64,000 nucleotides of DNA, from contig NC_068570.1 of assembly GCF_025698545.1 (NCBI RefSeq), forward strand, positions 59,415,924 through 59,479,923, given 5' to 3'. This stretch comes from Gossypium raimondii (lineage: Eukaryota > Streptophyta > Magnoliopsida > Malvales > Malvaceae). A program made the position numbers and the translations under genes. Under the pieces are notes generated by a model, which saw nothing but the letters and a program-made list of their open reading frames with translations, was not told the origin of the DNA and did not search any database. Shown here piece by piece: positions 21,902 through 34,381 of the stretch (position 1 is the stretch's first letter; each line of letters starts with the position of its first letter).

Positions 21902-22264
21902 TAGATGGGGAAATGTTGAATGAAAATGGAAATGATTGGTAGATAAGAAACCAGAAAAACTCGACTTGTTAATATGATGTATATGATGAAGAATATTCAG
22001 ATATTGTATAGATTTAGACGCATTTGTGCTGTTAATGTTACGTAACCATGTTCGGGAATTCATTACTTCTCTTACTTAAGATTTTATTTCACCATAAAAA
22101 GTCAACAACAGAAAAGTCAAAAATTTGAATTCAAAATTATTCGAACTAGAAATGATTCAAACAAATAATTCGAAATCTGTTGAATTTAAAATGATTTGAA
22201 TTAAAATGCTCGATTGATAAATAAGTTCACAATAAGTTGAACTCAAAATGATTGAAATACACCC

Positions 22265-22950
22265 TTTTGCAATAAAAGTATTCATAGAAGCCTTTGTATT
22301 AGGTGTTAGATTGCATTATATACTCTTTACTCAAAATATTGGCAATTTAGTCCATGTACATTAGATCAAAGAGTAAATTGATCATTCTGATAAAAATTCC
22401 ATTCATTCCTACAACTAAAAATCTACAATTAAAAATTATTTCATGTAAGTCAGCATAAGGTATACATGGCATTTGGTTATTCTATCTATTGAGTAATCCT
22501 TTGTGTCTCATTAAAGGAAACATTCGAGGATTTGTACATATTATCACTGTTCATGATTTGACTCCAATATTCATTGACTTGGCCCTACTATTCATAGGAT
22601 TGACATTCTGAGCAGGTCTCGGGTATGCTGGGCATGTGTACCGTTCTGGGTCGCCTACTAGACCTCGCGGCCCCTTACACATGAACTCATTGGATATATG
22701 CGGACTAAGACCGCGAACTGATACCACGAGCTCCACTGGCTGTATATCACACACATCCATCTAGTGGGGCATGTCCAGGTCACGGGTAGGCAACCCGGAT
22801 CTTATCTGGGTTTCAGGTTAGTGATCATCGGTGTATAATACCATCGATCATGCCAACTTTTAGAATAAATTTTAACAGAAAAATTATATTTACTCTTTAA
22901 TCTAATATAAAAAAAATATATAAAATACAATCTCTACCTAATCTTTTTAC
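22265..22950. mobile_element. MITE split by a GC-rich insertion
   Basis: 22265-22480 match the left half of the 21033-21409 MITE family and ~22850-22950 match its right half. Between them lie ~370 bp of distinctly GC-richer DNA that the other copies lack ('ggtctcgggtatgctgggca', 'ggtcgcctactagacc', 'cacgggtaggcaacccgg'). The insert has no coding domain; its class is unknown. Confidence 0.5.
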
Positions 22951-23719
22951 CCTTTTGCTAAACTAAAAGGGTAGCTTTAATTATTTGGTTCGGCTCCATA
23001 GCAATGATGAACAATCCAACATTATAATTGCATTACCACTACACAAATTTGACTGATAAAATTTTAGAATATTTTGAAAAGGCGACACGTGATTCATTAA
23101 TTAAGTCCAAATATACGTGTACGAAATTTACCATGATTTAATCCCTAAATTTCCGATTGTACATGTTCTGGCCTTCCTAAACCTTTGAAAACCTCTTAAT
23201 GACTCTGGCTGAGTTTACCCTCTAAAATGTTAAATTATTGAAACAATGCAGTGGATCATAGATAGGGGTGTAACGTAATGACACTTAAAATTTTGAGAAA
23301 TTGTCATTAACCCTTTTTAAAAATTCTAATTTTTTTATTCTCTTTAAATTTTCAAAAATTTTGTATTTTAAAAACTGTTAAATAAACCCTACAAATTTTT
23401 GTAAATATTTGGTAAATCTTTGAAATATTACAATACAACAACGTGCAATTATTTTAAGCGTTTAAATTATTCAAAAATTTTATTTAAGTCACTATTGTTC
23501 GAACATCATTAGTTATCGTTGTTCGATTGGTTTGAAAGTTTATGTTCAAATATACATCAAACACAAATAATTTCTTCTAAAAATGAAAAATTAGGATAGC
23601 ATAAAGAAATCCAGTACATTTTAAATCACTTTCAATCACAAAACCACAATCACACCAAACAGTCAATGTGGATGTCAATGCCATTACTAGAATTTTTTTT
23701 TTTTGTTACAAAGAGAAAA

Positions 23720-23722
<3 letters not shown>

Positions 23723-23756
<34 letters not shown>
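23723..23756. repeat. (AT)17 microsatellite downstream of the BZR gene
   Basis: 34 bp of pure AT, starting ~185 bp beyond the BZR stop codon (minus-strand sense), possibly in or near its 3' UTR. Confidence 0.8.
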
Positions 23757-23761
<5 letters not shown>

Positions 23762-23940
23762 TGATGAATTGACTGCACTTGAAGGGGCAAATACACAGCT
23801 ATGAGCTATTTATAAATTGATCTTTGATTTCTGTTTAGCTTGAATGGAGAGATGGGTGAGGCGGATGCGGTTTCGGACTCGAAATAACTCAGTAATGTCG
23901 TTGACCGGAACACGAAATCTGAGATTTCGACATGGAGACG

Positions 23941-26900
23941 TTACCGGGTTTTTGAATTTCCGAGTGTAAGCTCAAGATCATCATCGGCTACGCATTCTTC
24001 GTGGATCATTTCTCCTTCCCAAGGTTTAACTAACCCAGTGAAGTTGCTACCAAAGGCAAATTCGGCAGCAATGACATCGGACATCGGAACATCCGATGTT
24101 TGATCAACACCAGCTGGGAATGCTGGTGAACATGTTCCACTTTGGCCTGGAGTCCACATTCGTGAACCTCCGGCTGATAAAGCCTCGTCTTTAAACCCGA
24201 AAGGGTTTCGTGAGACGAGGCTAAATGTAGGGGATGTTGGTCCACTAGAAAGCCATTCTGGATCAGGAAAAACTTGATGGTTGGGACTTGGTGGAGTTGA
24301 TGAAGGAAGGTAACAATGTCGTTGCCCGGTTCGTGCCGAGCCACCGGTTGTTTCGTCCCAATCGTTTCTTGTTCGAGGAGTTCGGGAAGTCGGGGAGCTT
24401 AATGGTGGGGTGACCGGAGCACTTATTGACCCACCAGCAAAGTAGAGATGGTGAGCAAGCTTGGATGAAGCTGAAGACGAGCCGGATGAAAGGTTTTTAA
24501 GCCATGGGATTAAGGAATTGGCATCGGCATTGCCGTTGCCATTGGCTCGGTAATGTGACGAAGCCGGACTCGGAAAGGATGATGAACCGGGACTCGGATT
24601 ATACGATGCACAAGGACTCGGGTGATACGAAGAGCATGGACTAGCCGATGCCGAACCTCCCAAAATGTCCATCCGATCCACTGGTTTGCATCCCTACAAA
24701 ATGGAGGACAAAAAAGTAAGCATGAGCGAAGGATCAAATATGTATATGCGTCCAACATACGTGTGTTCAATTTTTTAAGTTTTCTATTATATTCTTGTTA
24801 AGATACACATCCAACATAGACTTACCAACTTTTCTCCGAACTCAAGAACCCAAACTCGACTTATTTTCTATTATATTCTCATACCCATGCTAAGATATGC
24901 ATTTGACATAGACTTACCAATTTTCCCCGAACCCAAACACCCAAACTTGACCCAACTTGATTTGGCAATAAAAAATAAAAAATCTGAACTCGTCAATCAT
25001 GAACCTAAAATGGCTCAAATCTAAAAAACTTAAACTACAAATCACTCGAAGAAGTAACTTGATATTACTAGAATTTAAAATAATCCAAACCCAAAAAACT
25101 TAAATAACTCAAACATAACTATTGAACTCGAAATGATCTGATCTCGAAATGGTCCAAACCGAGGATGAAGCCCTTAATTGTTTTTTAGGGCCCTTACATA
25201 AAATATAAAATATCAGGTGCTAAAGGCTAAAGCTAAAAAATATTATGTTAAAAAGGCTTAAATTGAATTACTAATTTTTAGAGGGGTCAAAATTGAAAAT
25301 TTTCATTTAATCAAAGGTTGAAAAGGCCTAAATTGAATGTTTTAAATTTTGAGAGAAACTTAAAAAAAAAAAATTATCCATTTAGCCAAGAAAGTCAAGA
25401 AAGCCATCATTCAAAAAATACCTCAACCACTTGAATTTTAAACAACAAAGACAAAAGAAAAGAACAAAGGCATTGATGAATTATGAAAACATTAAAATGT
25501 CTAAATCAAACTTTTTTATAAGTAAAATCTAACTGCCAGTCCTCATTTTGCCCAACATTGCATGAGACATTTTCTGTTTTCATGGGGTCACATATGATGG
25601 ACCAAAATGCATGATTAGGGGGGGCAACATAGTCATTGCAACCCGACAAAAACTTCCACTAAAAAGGGAAAAAAAGGTTTTATTCATATTTTGGTCCCTA
25701 AACTATATCTATCAAAACTTTTTTTTCTCATTTTTGATACCTGAACTGTCATTTTTATCACATTTTAAAATAAAAGTACCATGAAAGCCTTTTTATTAAA
25801 AGCAGAATTACATTTTACTTTCTCTACTAAAAAAGGACAAATTAATTCATATACGTTAGACCAAATAGCAAACTAGTCTTTTTGTTAAAAATTACATATA
25901 TTTCTACTATTAAAAACTGGTCTATGTACGTCACACTTGGCACAAATGGATGAAATTTTTAATAGGAATGATCAATTTGCTATTTAATCTAACGTGTAGA
26001 GACTAATTTACTCATTTTTTGAGTAAAGGAGACAAAATGCAATCTGACTTCTAAATGCATGACCTCCACTATGCTTTTACCTTATTTTTTTGATAAACTT
26101 CAACTAAAATGACAATACATAATACTGAAGTGAGACAAAAAAAATTTAAGTACCAAAATGAAAAAGTGGTATAGTTTAAGACCAAATAGTGAAATAAGCC
26201 AAAAGCATAATAATGTCAAAGACAATGGCGTTTACATAAGCATATAATGTAGCATGCTTTGTTTATTTTTACCGTAAGCTTTAATCAAAACCCCATCCCC
26301 ACACGCATTACAGCTAAAGCTATTTAAAATCTCATCAAAAAAGTGGAATCCAAGGATTCGATATCAGCCTTTTTTCTTCATTAAAATTTATTCAAAAGCA
26401 ATGCAAAGCCAATAATCCCGGAAAATTTTTTAAAAATAAAATAAATAAAGTTGGATTGAAATTACTAAAGTGACCTTAGAGTTTTGTCCAATTTTATAAT
26501 TAATCCCTTAAGTTAATAAAGCTTGTCAATATGACATGCGTATACAAGATGTCACATCAAACATAAAGATAACTTGTATAAAAATTGAAAAATCTTATAA
26601 AATAATTAACAATTGAAGAAAATTCTTAACTTAGATTAAATTTAGGGTTAATATAATTTTTAGTCCCTAAACTTGGTAGATAAGTCCACTTTGGTACTTA
26701 AATTTTTTATTTAATTTGGTACCTAAACTTGATAATTAGGTTCATTTTGATCTCTAAACTTGAAAATTATAAAAATTCGATATTGTGGCACTTTTGAGAT
26801 TATGCCACATCATCAAGTCTTGACAAAATCCAAGTTCAGGGATTGAAAAAGAAGATAAAAGATAGTTATCAAAGTGAATGTAATTACCAAAGTTCAAGGA

Positions 26901-27526
26901 CTAAAAGTTATATTAACCCTTAAATTTTAATTAGCAAAGTGGCCTTAGTTCTTCCAATTAAACTTGTAACTTCTTACATTAAAGCGAAGTGCAAATTTTC
27001 AAGCCAGGAGAGGAAGGTATTATCGTCCTATCATAAAAAAGTTTTCGTCGTCCTTTTGCTTCACCGAAGCCGGGGAAACATATATACACAAATTCGTGCT
27101 TCTGTGAAACATGATTAAATATTTTAATCGACTTTTAACAGTTGATAAATTGTTCAAATATGCTATGTAAGTATTTATACACTATAAAATTAAATATAAG
27201 GACTAAATTTCAAATTTGTGAAAGTATAGGGACTTATAACATATTTAAACCTTGACAAAAATAATTTGTTCGCTCATAAATCATAAATATATATTTGGAT
27301 CGGTTTTTACCTTTTTGTAAGTAGTGCCGTCTTCTTCGACGGTCCAACCGGCTTCATCACAGAGAGCTTTCAACACCTCGTTGTTATCACAGTGTTTCGG
27401 GAGCTTGTAGTTACCGTACATCCGCAGACCGGCGAAGATCTTCGCCGCGATCGCTCGTCTCCGCCGTTCTCTCCGCTTGTTGTTTTCCCTCTCCTTCCAC
27501 GTCGGCATTCTCGTCCCTGACGTCAT
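23941..27526 (-). CDS. BEH3: BZR1/BES1-family brassinosteroid transcription factor (2 exons)
   Basis: On the minus strand, exon 1 is 27526-27311 and exon 2 is 24693-23941, phase 0, GT-AG, 322 residues. The N-terminus holds the BZR DNA-binding domain (residues ~5-80: [51 protein letters not shown]), an atypical bHLH-like fold that binds E-box/BRRE sites. A Ser/Pro-rich region follows (~85-215) with many SxxxS/TxxxS sites expected to be phosphorylated by GSK3/BIN2-type kinases. [17 protein letters not shown] segment lies beyond it, and LELTL at 312-316 is an EAR-type repression motif. Role: brassinosteroid-responsive gene control in the nucleus. The 2.6-kb intron holds several MITEs. BEH3 rather than BEH4 rests on recalled neighbours (At4g18890); a closely related BEH copy is possible. 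Confidence 0.93.
25678..26196. mobile_element. Nested MITEs in the BZR intron
   Basis: Outer arms: 'ttggtccctaaactatatc' near 25700 pairs with 'gtatagtttaagaccaa' near 26180. Inside them, 25790-26095 is a complete copy of the 21033-21409 MITE family. One element has evidently inserted into another. Confidence 0.6.
26644..26920. mobile_element. Hairpin MITE with 8-bp target duplication
   Basis: AGGGTTAATATAATTTTTAG at the left pairs with the reverse complement of the right end (AGGGTTAATATAACTTTTAG). TTAAATTT occurs immediately on both sides (26636-26643 and 26920-26927, sharing the terminal T). Confidence 0.75.
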
Positions 27527-28940
27527 TTCTTTGAAAATAAACAGCGATGACGGCGTTAAACTCTTTTCTTTTTCTTTTTAGTTCATCGAATTTGTGATTA
27601 CTATTGTGTTTAAGATTGATATTAATTTTCTCGGGAAACAAACGGAAAAAGAGTAACAAAAAAAAAAAAAGTGGTGGTAAAAATGATGGGAGGTTGGAGG
27701 AAGGATGTGTGGCTTGTGAGCTAAAATATTAGTAGGAGAGGTGTTTTTAAATTTGGACATGAATTATTGTTAAAATTACGAGCAAGCCATTATTAAAAGA
27801 GTTAATTTGACTCTATGTCCCTAAATTATGATGCTCATTTCAAATTGGTCCCTAAACTTCAAAACATTCTAATTACATCCTAAACTATCAAGATTATATC
27901 AATAAATTCTTCCATCACTAAAATCGTTAATTTAACTATTAAATTATATATCAAATCTAATGTGATATAATTAGGACATTTTAAAGTATGAGGACCAAAT
28001 TAGAATGAGTATGATAGTTGGGGATGTCTAATGCAATTAAGTCCTATTAAAATGGGATCACGAGGATAGCACGTGTTTATGCTTTTTAGGAAAGGTATCA
28101 CAATAATGTGAAGAAGGAAACAATACCGTTATAAAGGTAGAAACGGTTTGGCCTTCCAAGAAATCGTTTCGTAAGCTCTAACCATTTTTGTTTTGATTCT
28201 TGTACATACATACATACATACATACACATATACATTTATTTGAAAATTTATAGATTTTTTTTATTTTCATAATTTAAAAATATTTATATATTTTAACTTT
28301 GTAAATTTTTTTTATATTTGTTATACTTCCTCTATATGTCTCTCCACGTGTCATCAATAGGCAAGTTACTAGTTAATGTGTCCACATCGACCGAACATCC
28401 AATGAGGTGAACCTAACGAACTCAGATCATGGCAAAATGACGAACCTCCATAAGACTACTTTCGCTAGGTGTACATGGGATGCATGTGGAGATTCAGGCT
28501 TATTGATTACCTAACTGTCCTAATAACTCATATCCTAGGATGTTACTTCACTGTCACTGTAGAGAAACAAATGATAATTCCATTGTCAGTGAAATCAAGG
28601 CACATGGACATCTTTGTCCCTGTATGTATATATATACTCACCATAATATTTGAGATAGGTCGAGAGACAAAATGACCATCCTTCCATTGATTACCCGTGA
28701 CTCTTTGCCTCAGCTTGGGGTGAGTTGCCACCAAATTAACCTTATCATTCTCCTTATTAATTCAATTGGTTAACAATAACTTTCTTTAAAAATATATATA
28801 CATTTTTCAAGTAATGTATGTACATGTTTGTAATCTTAAATTGTCACGTGCTCACAATCTATACCAAAAAAAAAAGTAAATAAATATACTAAAAAAAGTT
28901 CACAAGGTGTAAGTTCAAGGCTAAATGGATATTTAAGCCT

Positions 28941-28969
28941 ATATACATATGTGTGTGTGCGCGCGCGCA
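28941..28969. repeat. Alternating purine-pyrimidine tract (AT/TG/CG)
   Basis: 29 bp alternate strictly, grading from ATATACATAT through GTGTGTGTG to GCGCGCGCGCA. The CG half is striking in such AT-rich DNA and is a classic left-handed (Z) DNA former. Confidence 0.75.
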
Positions 28970-28971
28970 AT

Positions 28972-29532
28972 AGATCTGATAATCGGTCGGACCACTCGAT
29001 CCAGCCCCAATGCCCACCGAAAAAGTGGGGGTGTATGGACAAAAATATAAGCTCGAAAAGCAGGCTTCAGCAAAAAAAATGAGGCCCATTTTTTAAGCAG
29101 GCCGAGCCTCGAGTGAGCTTTTTTGGCTCAAGCCCGGCCCGAATTTGTAAAAAAAAATTGTTGTTTCCACTATTTTGGTGCCATTTCGCTATCATATTGT
29201 TACTATTTTGTTGTTATTATTTGAGTATTGTATAATTATTGTTTTATTGTTAATTTTGCTACTACTTTAGAGACATTTGATTGCTAAGTTGCATATATCT
29301 TAGTGTTATTTAAGCATAAATATTAAATATTTTTTAAATTTATTTTCAATTTATTGAGAAACATTACTTTTAATATTTTTAGTGTATTTGATTTATTATA
29401 TTTTTAAATTTATTTTTATATAAAAAAATAATACAAGCCATACCAAGCTCGGGTTTTAACATCTTTATTCAAACCGGGCTTGAGCAAAATTTTTGGCCCA
29501 TTTCTTCGAGTGAGGCCTGTCTCGGTCCATTA
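28972..29532. mobile_element. Degenerate GGGCC-rich element
   Basis: Interior phrases 'acaaaaatataagctcgaaa' and 'ggctcaagcccggcccgaat' match the MULE-like element at 59951-60327. The right end CCATTATCACCTCTAG fits that family's end. The left end is diverged (GATAATCGGTCGG) and no target duplication is left. Confidence 0.45.
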
Positions 29533-30013
29533 TCACCTCTAGTGTACAAGGGCAAATCTAGAAAAACTTTTAGGAGGAGCCGTAATTGAATTATAAAATT
29601 TTGAGAGGTTCAAATATAATTTTATTATATATTAGTTTATGATTTCATCATTTTAAAAATAATTAAATATTTTTTTTATTTTAAAAGATCAAAATATAAT
29701 TTTATCATATATAAATTTATAATTTAATAATTTATAAGGAGACATGCGTGCCCCCACTACAATCACCCTTGTATATATGACCAATCAAGTTGTAGCTCGA
29801 TTTAAAAAAAAAAGAAAGAAATTTTGGGCTTGACCTATCGTACCCAAATGATCATTATTTAAAAATAATTAAAATTAAAAAAATTATTCTATATTAATAG
29901 TTTTGAAATAATTTAAATTAAATTATTTAATTCGAATTCAGCTTGAGACTGAAAAATCATTGTCTAAGTCTAACCAAAACGGGCAGTCCATCCAATATAT
30001 TAACAGGTCCAAT

Positions 30014-30528
30014 TAAGGGTTAGTATTCGATCGAGTCGAGTTTAATCGAATCAAAAAAATTTGAGTTAGCTAAGTTGACAAATCCTATTTTAGCAACCGA
30101 ACTTAATTTGAAATATTTTTTCGAATTGAGTCGAATTAAGTAAAAAAATTTTGAGTCGAGTCGAGTTAAGATAACGAATCATATTATTATACTCAATGTT
30201 GCATTTACATGGACTGATTATTTAACTAGTAAACGAAATATAAGATTATTTAATTACATAAGTAAGGCTAATGGGTAAACATTTATCAAAATGATGTAAT
30301 TTTGCCTTTTAACTTTTAACTTTAGAAAAAGGTAAATATTAATCAAAACGACGTAATTTTGTCTTTTCCTATTCGGATTTTCGGATAACTTGAATTACGT
30401 AATTCATATTTGAGTTAAACTAAAAGTTTGATTTTTTTATTCGAGTTGATCCGAATAACTCAAACTACTTAATTCAAAATCTGAATTTTTATCGTTTTTT
30501 AATCGAATTAAATTTTGTTCACCCTAAA
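30014..30528. mobile_element. Degenerate TCGAGTCGAG-rich MITE
   Basis: Left AAGGGTTAGTATTCGATCGA and right TTTTGTTCACCCTAAAT are compatible inverted ends. The interior is rich in GAGTCGAGT and TTCGGAT/GATCCGAA. Related in ends to the 14747-15280 family. Confidence 0.45.
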
Positions 30529-32051
30529 TCTAATATATATAATATAGATGGTTTTTTTCATAAATGAGTTAAGAATTCATCTTATATATTTTAAAATTAT
30601 TTACTACTTTTATTTTTAAAACGTATTATTTATAAAATCTAAGGTAAAGTAAAAAAATTTTGAGGATCGAAATTAAATTGTATATTTTGTGATAGTAAAA
30701 TGCAATTTCACCATTTTAATAGGTTACGTCCTTATAATTTTTAAAGGATTAAATAAATTGTTTATCATTTTAGAGGGTCAAAGTACAATTTTACCATTAC
30801 TAAATTAATAATTTTATAAATTATAAAGGGTATTAATGAAAAAAATCATTTTAGGGCGGGCCCGAGCCAGCCCTAATTATGATTTTCTTTTATAATTTAA
30901 ATACATATTCTAATTGACATAATTTTGGTCATAATATTATTAATGCCATTCCTTAATTCAAAGTACTAATTAATTAATTGAGGAAGAACTTTTTTATGTC
31001 ATTTAAAAGGCAAAATTATGATAATTATAATTATCATGATAATAAATTTTTTTGTTGTTCTTTTTTACTCTAATCAGTCTATTATTGAAGTTTTTAATGG
31101 TGCTAATGATTTGAATTAAAACCCAATATTAATAATAGCAAAATGACTAAATTATGTTAAATTAAAATGTAAAAGCTAAATCCTCAAGTTAATTATAGTA
31201 TAGGGACTAAAACCAAAATTTAACATTTATATTTATACTATTAATTAACTCTCTCTCAAAGAGTGGTGGGGTCACGTGATGCCCGATATGCCAGCCGGCA
31301 GCCACCCACGAGACATTTATTTAAATCCACTTTTTGTTTGGGTAAATTCCACTATTAGTCACTAAGTTATGGATAAGTTTTCGTTTTAGTCACTTAATTT
31401 TCTTTTTTTTCATCATCCGACTATTAAGTGCCACTTTTTAGTTGGTTGGTATAATAATATTTGTAATACTCAATTTGATACTTTCAGTCAATTTGGTTCA
31501 AATCGAATTAACTGGTTTTTTTTTTGTTTAATCAATTAGATTGAGCCAGTTCTGATTATGAATACGATTTTGTTGGTGGTTAAAATAAATTATAAATTTT
31601 CATCATTGAGCCAATTGATTTAATCGACTTTTATAATGTATTTTTAATATATATTTATAATATATAATAAACATATCTAATTAGGGGTATTCAATTGGTC
31701 CATTCGGTTAATAATTAAACTGAAATTTCATTAATCAAATTAATTAAAATTTAAAATCCTTAATTGTTAATTGAACCGAGATTTATTATGAAAAATTAAT
31801 CGAACTTAAAATTTAGATGTATTTGATCGACTTTTCATTTTAAGCGAACAAAATTAACCCTTTAATATTTTCTCAATACATAACTATATATGTCCACCAA
31901 AAATATCAAAATATCAAAATATAAAGCATAATAAATACATGAATAATAATCAAATGTCAAATTAACATATATTAAAAGCCTAAAAATATTATAAAAATAT
32001 AGGAACTAAATTTAATTCCAAGCGTATAAAAAGTACCGAAACTTTTTTTTG

Positions 32052-32325
32052 AACATTAATTTTATTATAGGTTGTTATCATATCTGCTCTTTGTTGATAC
32101 AATGCTTAGAACTACCCATAGTCCCTCCGCAACTCTTAAATAGGAGGATAACATCATTATATGTTATTATCATATCTGCTTTTTGTTAATACAATGCTTA
32201 GAACTACCCATAGCCCCTCCTCAACTCTTAAATAGGAAGATAATGCGCTTCAGCGCACATGAACCCACATTCTCCTACACTGGCAACAATGTCGATGCCA
32301 ATCGAGTTAAAACTAAATCGACAAA
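32052..32325 (-). mobile_element. tRNA-derived SINE (family 1), tail segment duplicated
   Basis: On the minus strand, the A box (TAACTCGATTGGC) and B box (GGTTCATGTGC) near 32320-32250 are followed by the family body ending ~32157. A second partial copy of the body (32156-32052) follows directly, repeating 'tcttagaactacccatag' and 'cttaaataggaggataa' (plus sense). Confidence 0.65.
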
Positions 32326-32970
32326 AGTACAAAAACTTTAAAATTATTATATCTAATCCAAAATTTGGCCAATTTATTCAATATACCCCAAAAGCAAGGT
32401 TTATATGGGCTTTTTTTACTTATTTATAAAGGCCCAATTTTTATTTAAGTCCATTTTCAATCCCCCAAATAATTTTAAAATAAACTCTTGAAACAAAAAA
32501 GGTCAATCCTATTGAATAATTCGGCTTTTTTTGTGGCAAATACACGAATGCCGTAGTCCCCAAATTTTAGCATCCAATCACGACGGAAACATGGCCCAAC
32601 GGTCAACTACATCAAGGGTACTTTTGTCATTGCAAGTACAAATTACACAATCACGATTTAATTTATGTACTCTAATTTGATAAATTTTAGTCTATAAGTA
32701 AAAAACTCTACAAGCGACAATATACTTTTTTTTTTATTTCACAAATAACCTTAAAATTTTATTATGTGTCTTTTTTTTATATTTATTTTTTTTATATTAT
32801 ACTATATCCTTATAGGACACTTGTAAACCCCTTAACCCCACTTGTAGAGTTTAAAAACTCCACTGGTAGTGTATATCTACACTGTCGGTGTCTGAAATAC
32901 TCACCATATATACAAGAGAGCTTTTGAAATTCCAATTATGTGTTATGGTGGTTAAATCCATGTAATCAAA

Positions 32971-33478
32971 TTAAAGGTGCGCAAAAGTCGAGTCAAATCG
33001 GTTAAGCAGGTTGAACTGGTATTTAGTTGTGGTTTTAGGTCTGGTAAAATAATCTAATTGATTCAGTTTCGATTTTCAAAAACCCAAATTCGAGTTAACC
33101 GACTTTAAAATATCTATTACTAGTTTGCATACTTATGTGATGCAGGGGCGATTGTATGTATGATTTTAATATATTTTAAAATATTTAAATCTAACTAATA
33201 TTCAAATATATTCCCCGAGCCCAAACCCAAGATAAGTTCAATACATCTAAATATATTATCTAAACCTAAACCCAACTAAAAGCTAAATCCATTACCAAAA
33301 AAAAAAACAGAGTAATGTCGGTTAACCGATCAAACCATCTGACAAAAGTCAATTCGATTTATTTGGTTTTATTCATAAAGTCTATCATATTCAGTTTCTA
33401 GAAAAATGAAGTCAGTTAAGTTGATTTTTTTTATTTTTTAAACTGAACCGACCAAACCGATTAATTGTTCACCCCTAA
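32971..33478. mobile_element. MITE related to the GGGGTGTTCA family
   Basis: The right end TTGTTCACCCCTAAG and the weaker left end TTAAAGGTGCGCAAAAG are inverted. The interior holds GGTTAAGCAGGTTGAACTGG and, near the right, ACCGACCAAACCGATTAA. Confidence 0.45.
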
Positions 33479-34381
33479 GTCAAATTTTGCTATCAATCCC
33501 GTATAGAGCGGCTTATGGGCTAAACTTAAGTGTAATGTTGTTATACTTTATGTCAGGCTTAAATTTTTGCCTAAGCATACTTATTTGTAAATTATTAATT
33601 TAAGCTTGTTTTTAGCTTGCGGATTTTTTTAAAATATTTTGTTTACATCTTGTTTTATTATAACTAGTTCTCATGCACATGACTTTACGTGTTTATTTTT
33701 AAATTTATTAAAAAATATATTTTTATAAATTTAAATATATATTTACTAATTAAATTTTGATAATTAGTCTAATTTACAATAAAATCCATTATTTTAAAAA
33801 TAATTGACAAAATAAAATAATGTTTTAAAAGTAACAAAATTTAAAAACTGTGAAACAACTGATAATAAAATATTAAATAATTAGATAAAATGATTTGTCA
33901 TCTGAATATGAGTCAAAATTTCATCTACAAAAACCATTAATTTGATATTTCATTGCCTTTGATATAACATTTGAACACAACGGTAAACAACATTCACAAT
34001 TATTTAAATAATTTAAAAATTAAATAATAGTAAAACAATCGGATATCAAATAATAATAATTCCAGTAATTCTTCGTATGTTATTTTGAATGAAAATGTCT
34101 TATTAATGGATATATTTATAGTGGTAATTTAATTTATATAAAACCGAAACACTAATTAAATGATAATTAATTTAAAATAATAAATTTAATTTAATATGAA
34201 TCCAATGTCTAATTAAGTGATAATAATTATTACATTGATAATGAAACCATTAACATATAGAATGTACTCGGGCAGTGAATGTTGAAGTTTGATTTCGACT
34301 CACTAAACTAATTTTTCGAGCCACGCACTTTTTTCTAAACCTTCTCATATTTCTAGTAGACCTTCAGGCTTGAACCAATAG

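Larger units (their letters stand above)
21689..23940. other. Convergent 3' intergenic region between FYVE and BZR genes
   Basis: Contains a GGACCC repeat (21867-21901), a split MITE with a GC-rich insert (22265-22950), AT-rich DNA and an AT microsatellite (23723-23756). No gene is recognisable. Confidence 0.4.
24694..27310. repeat. Large BZR intron filled with MITEs
   Basis: In order: dispersed 'gcccttaattg...ggggtcaaaattgaaaatttt' repeat (~25165-25390); nested inverted-repeat elements (25678-26196); hairpin MITE (26644-26920). The last ~300 bp near exon 1 contain no clear element. No ORF of interest. Confidence 0.55.
27527..34376. other. Gene-free repeat-rich region upstream of the BZR gene
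   Basis: The first ~250 bp are the BZR leader and promoter. Beyond it lie a foldback at ~27800-28050, unclassified DNA at 28330-28740, a Z-DNA-prone tract (28941-28969), a degenerate GGGCC-type element (~28972-29530), dispersed non-coding repeats (29545-29760, 30640-30880), three FTCGGTT-type MITEs (30014-30528, ~31684-31860, 32971-33478), a doubled SINE (32052-32325) and AT-rich DNA. No protein domain is found on either strand. Confidence 0.45.

Noticed and set aside
21720-22063. Frames on both strands with PGPGPGP repeats
   Set aside because: Product of the GGACCC hexanucleotide repeat in the FYVE 3' flank.
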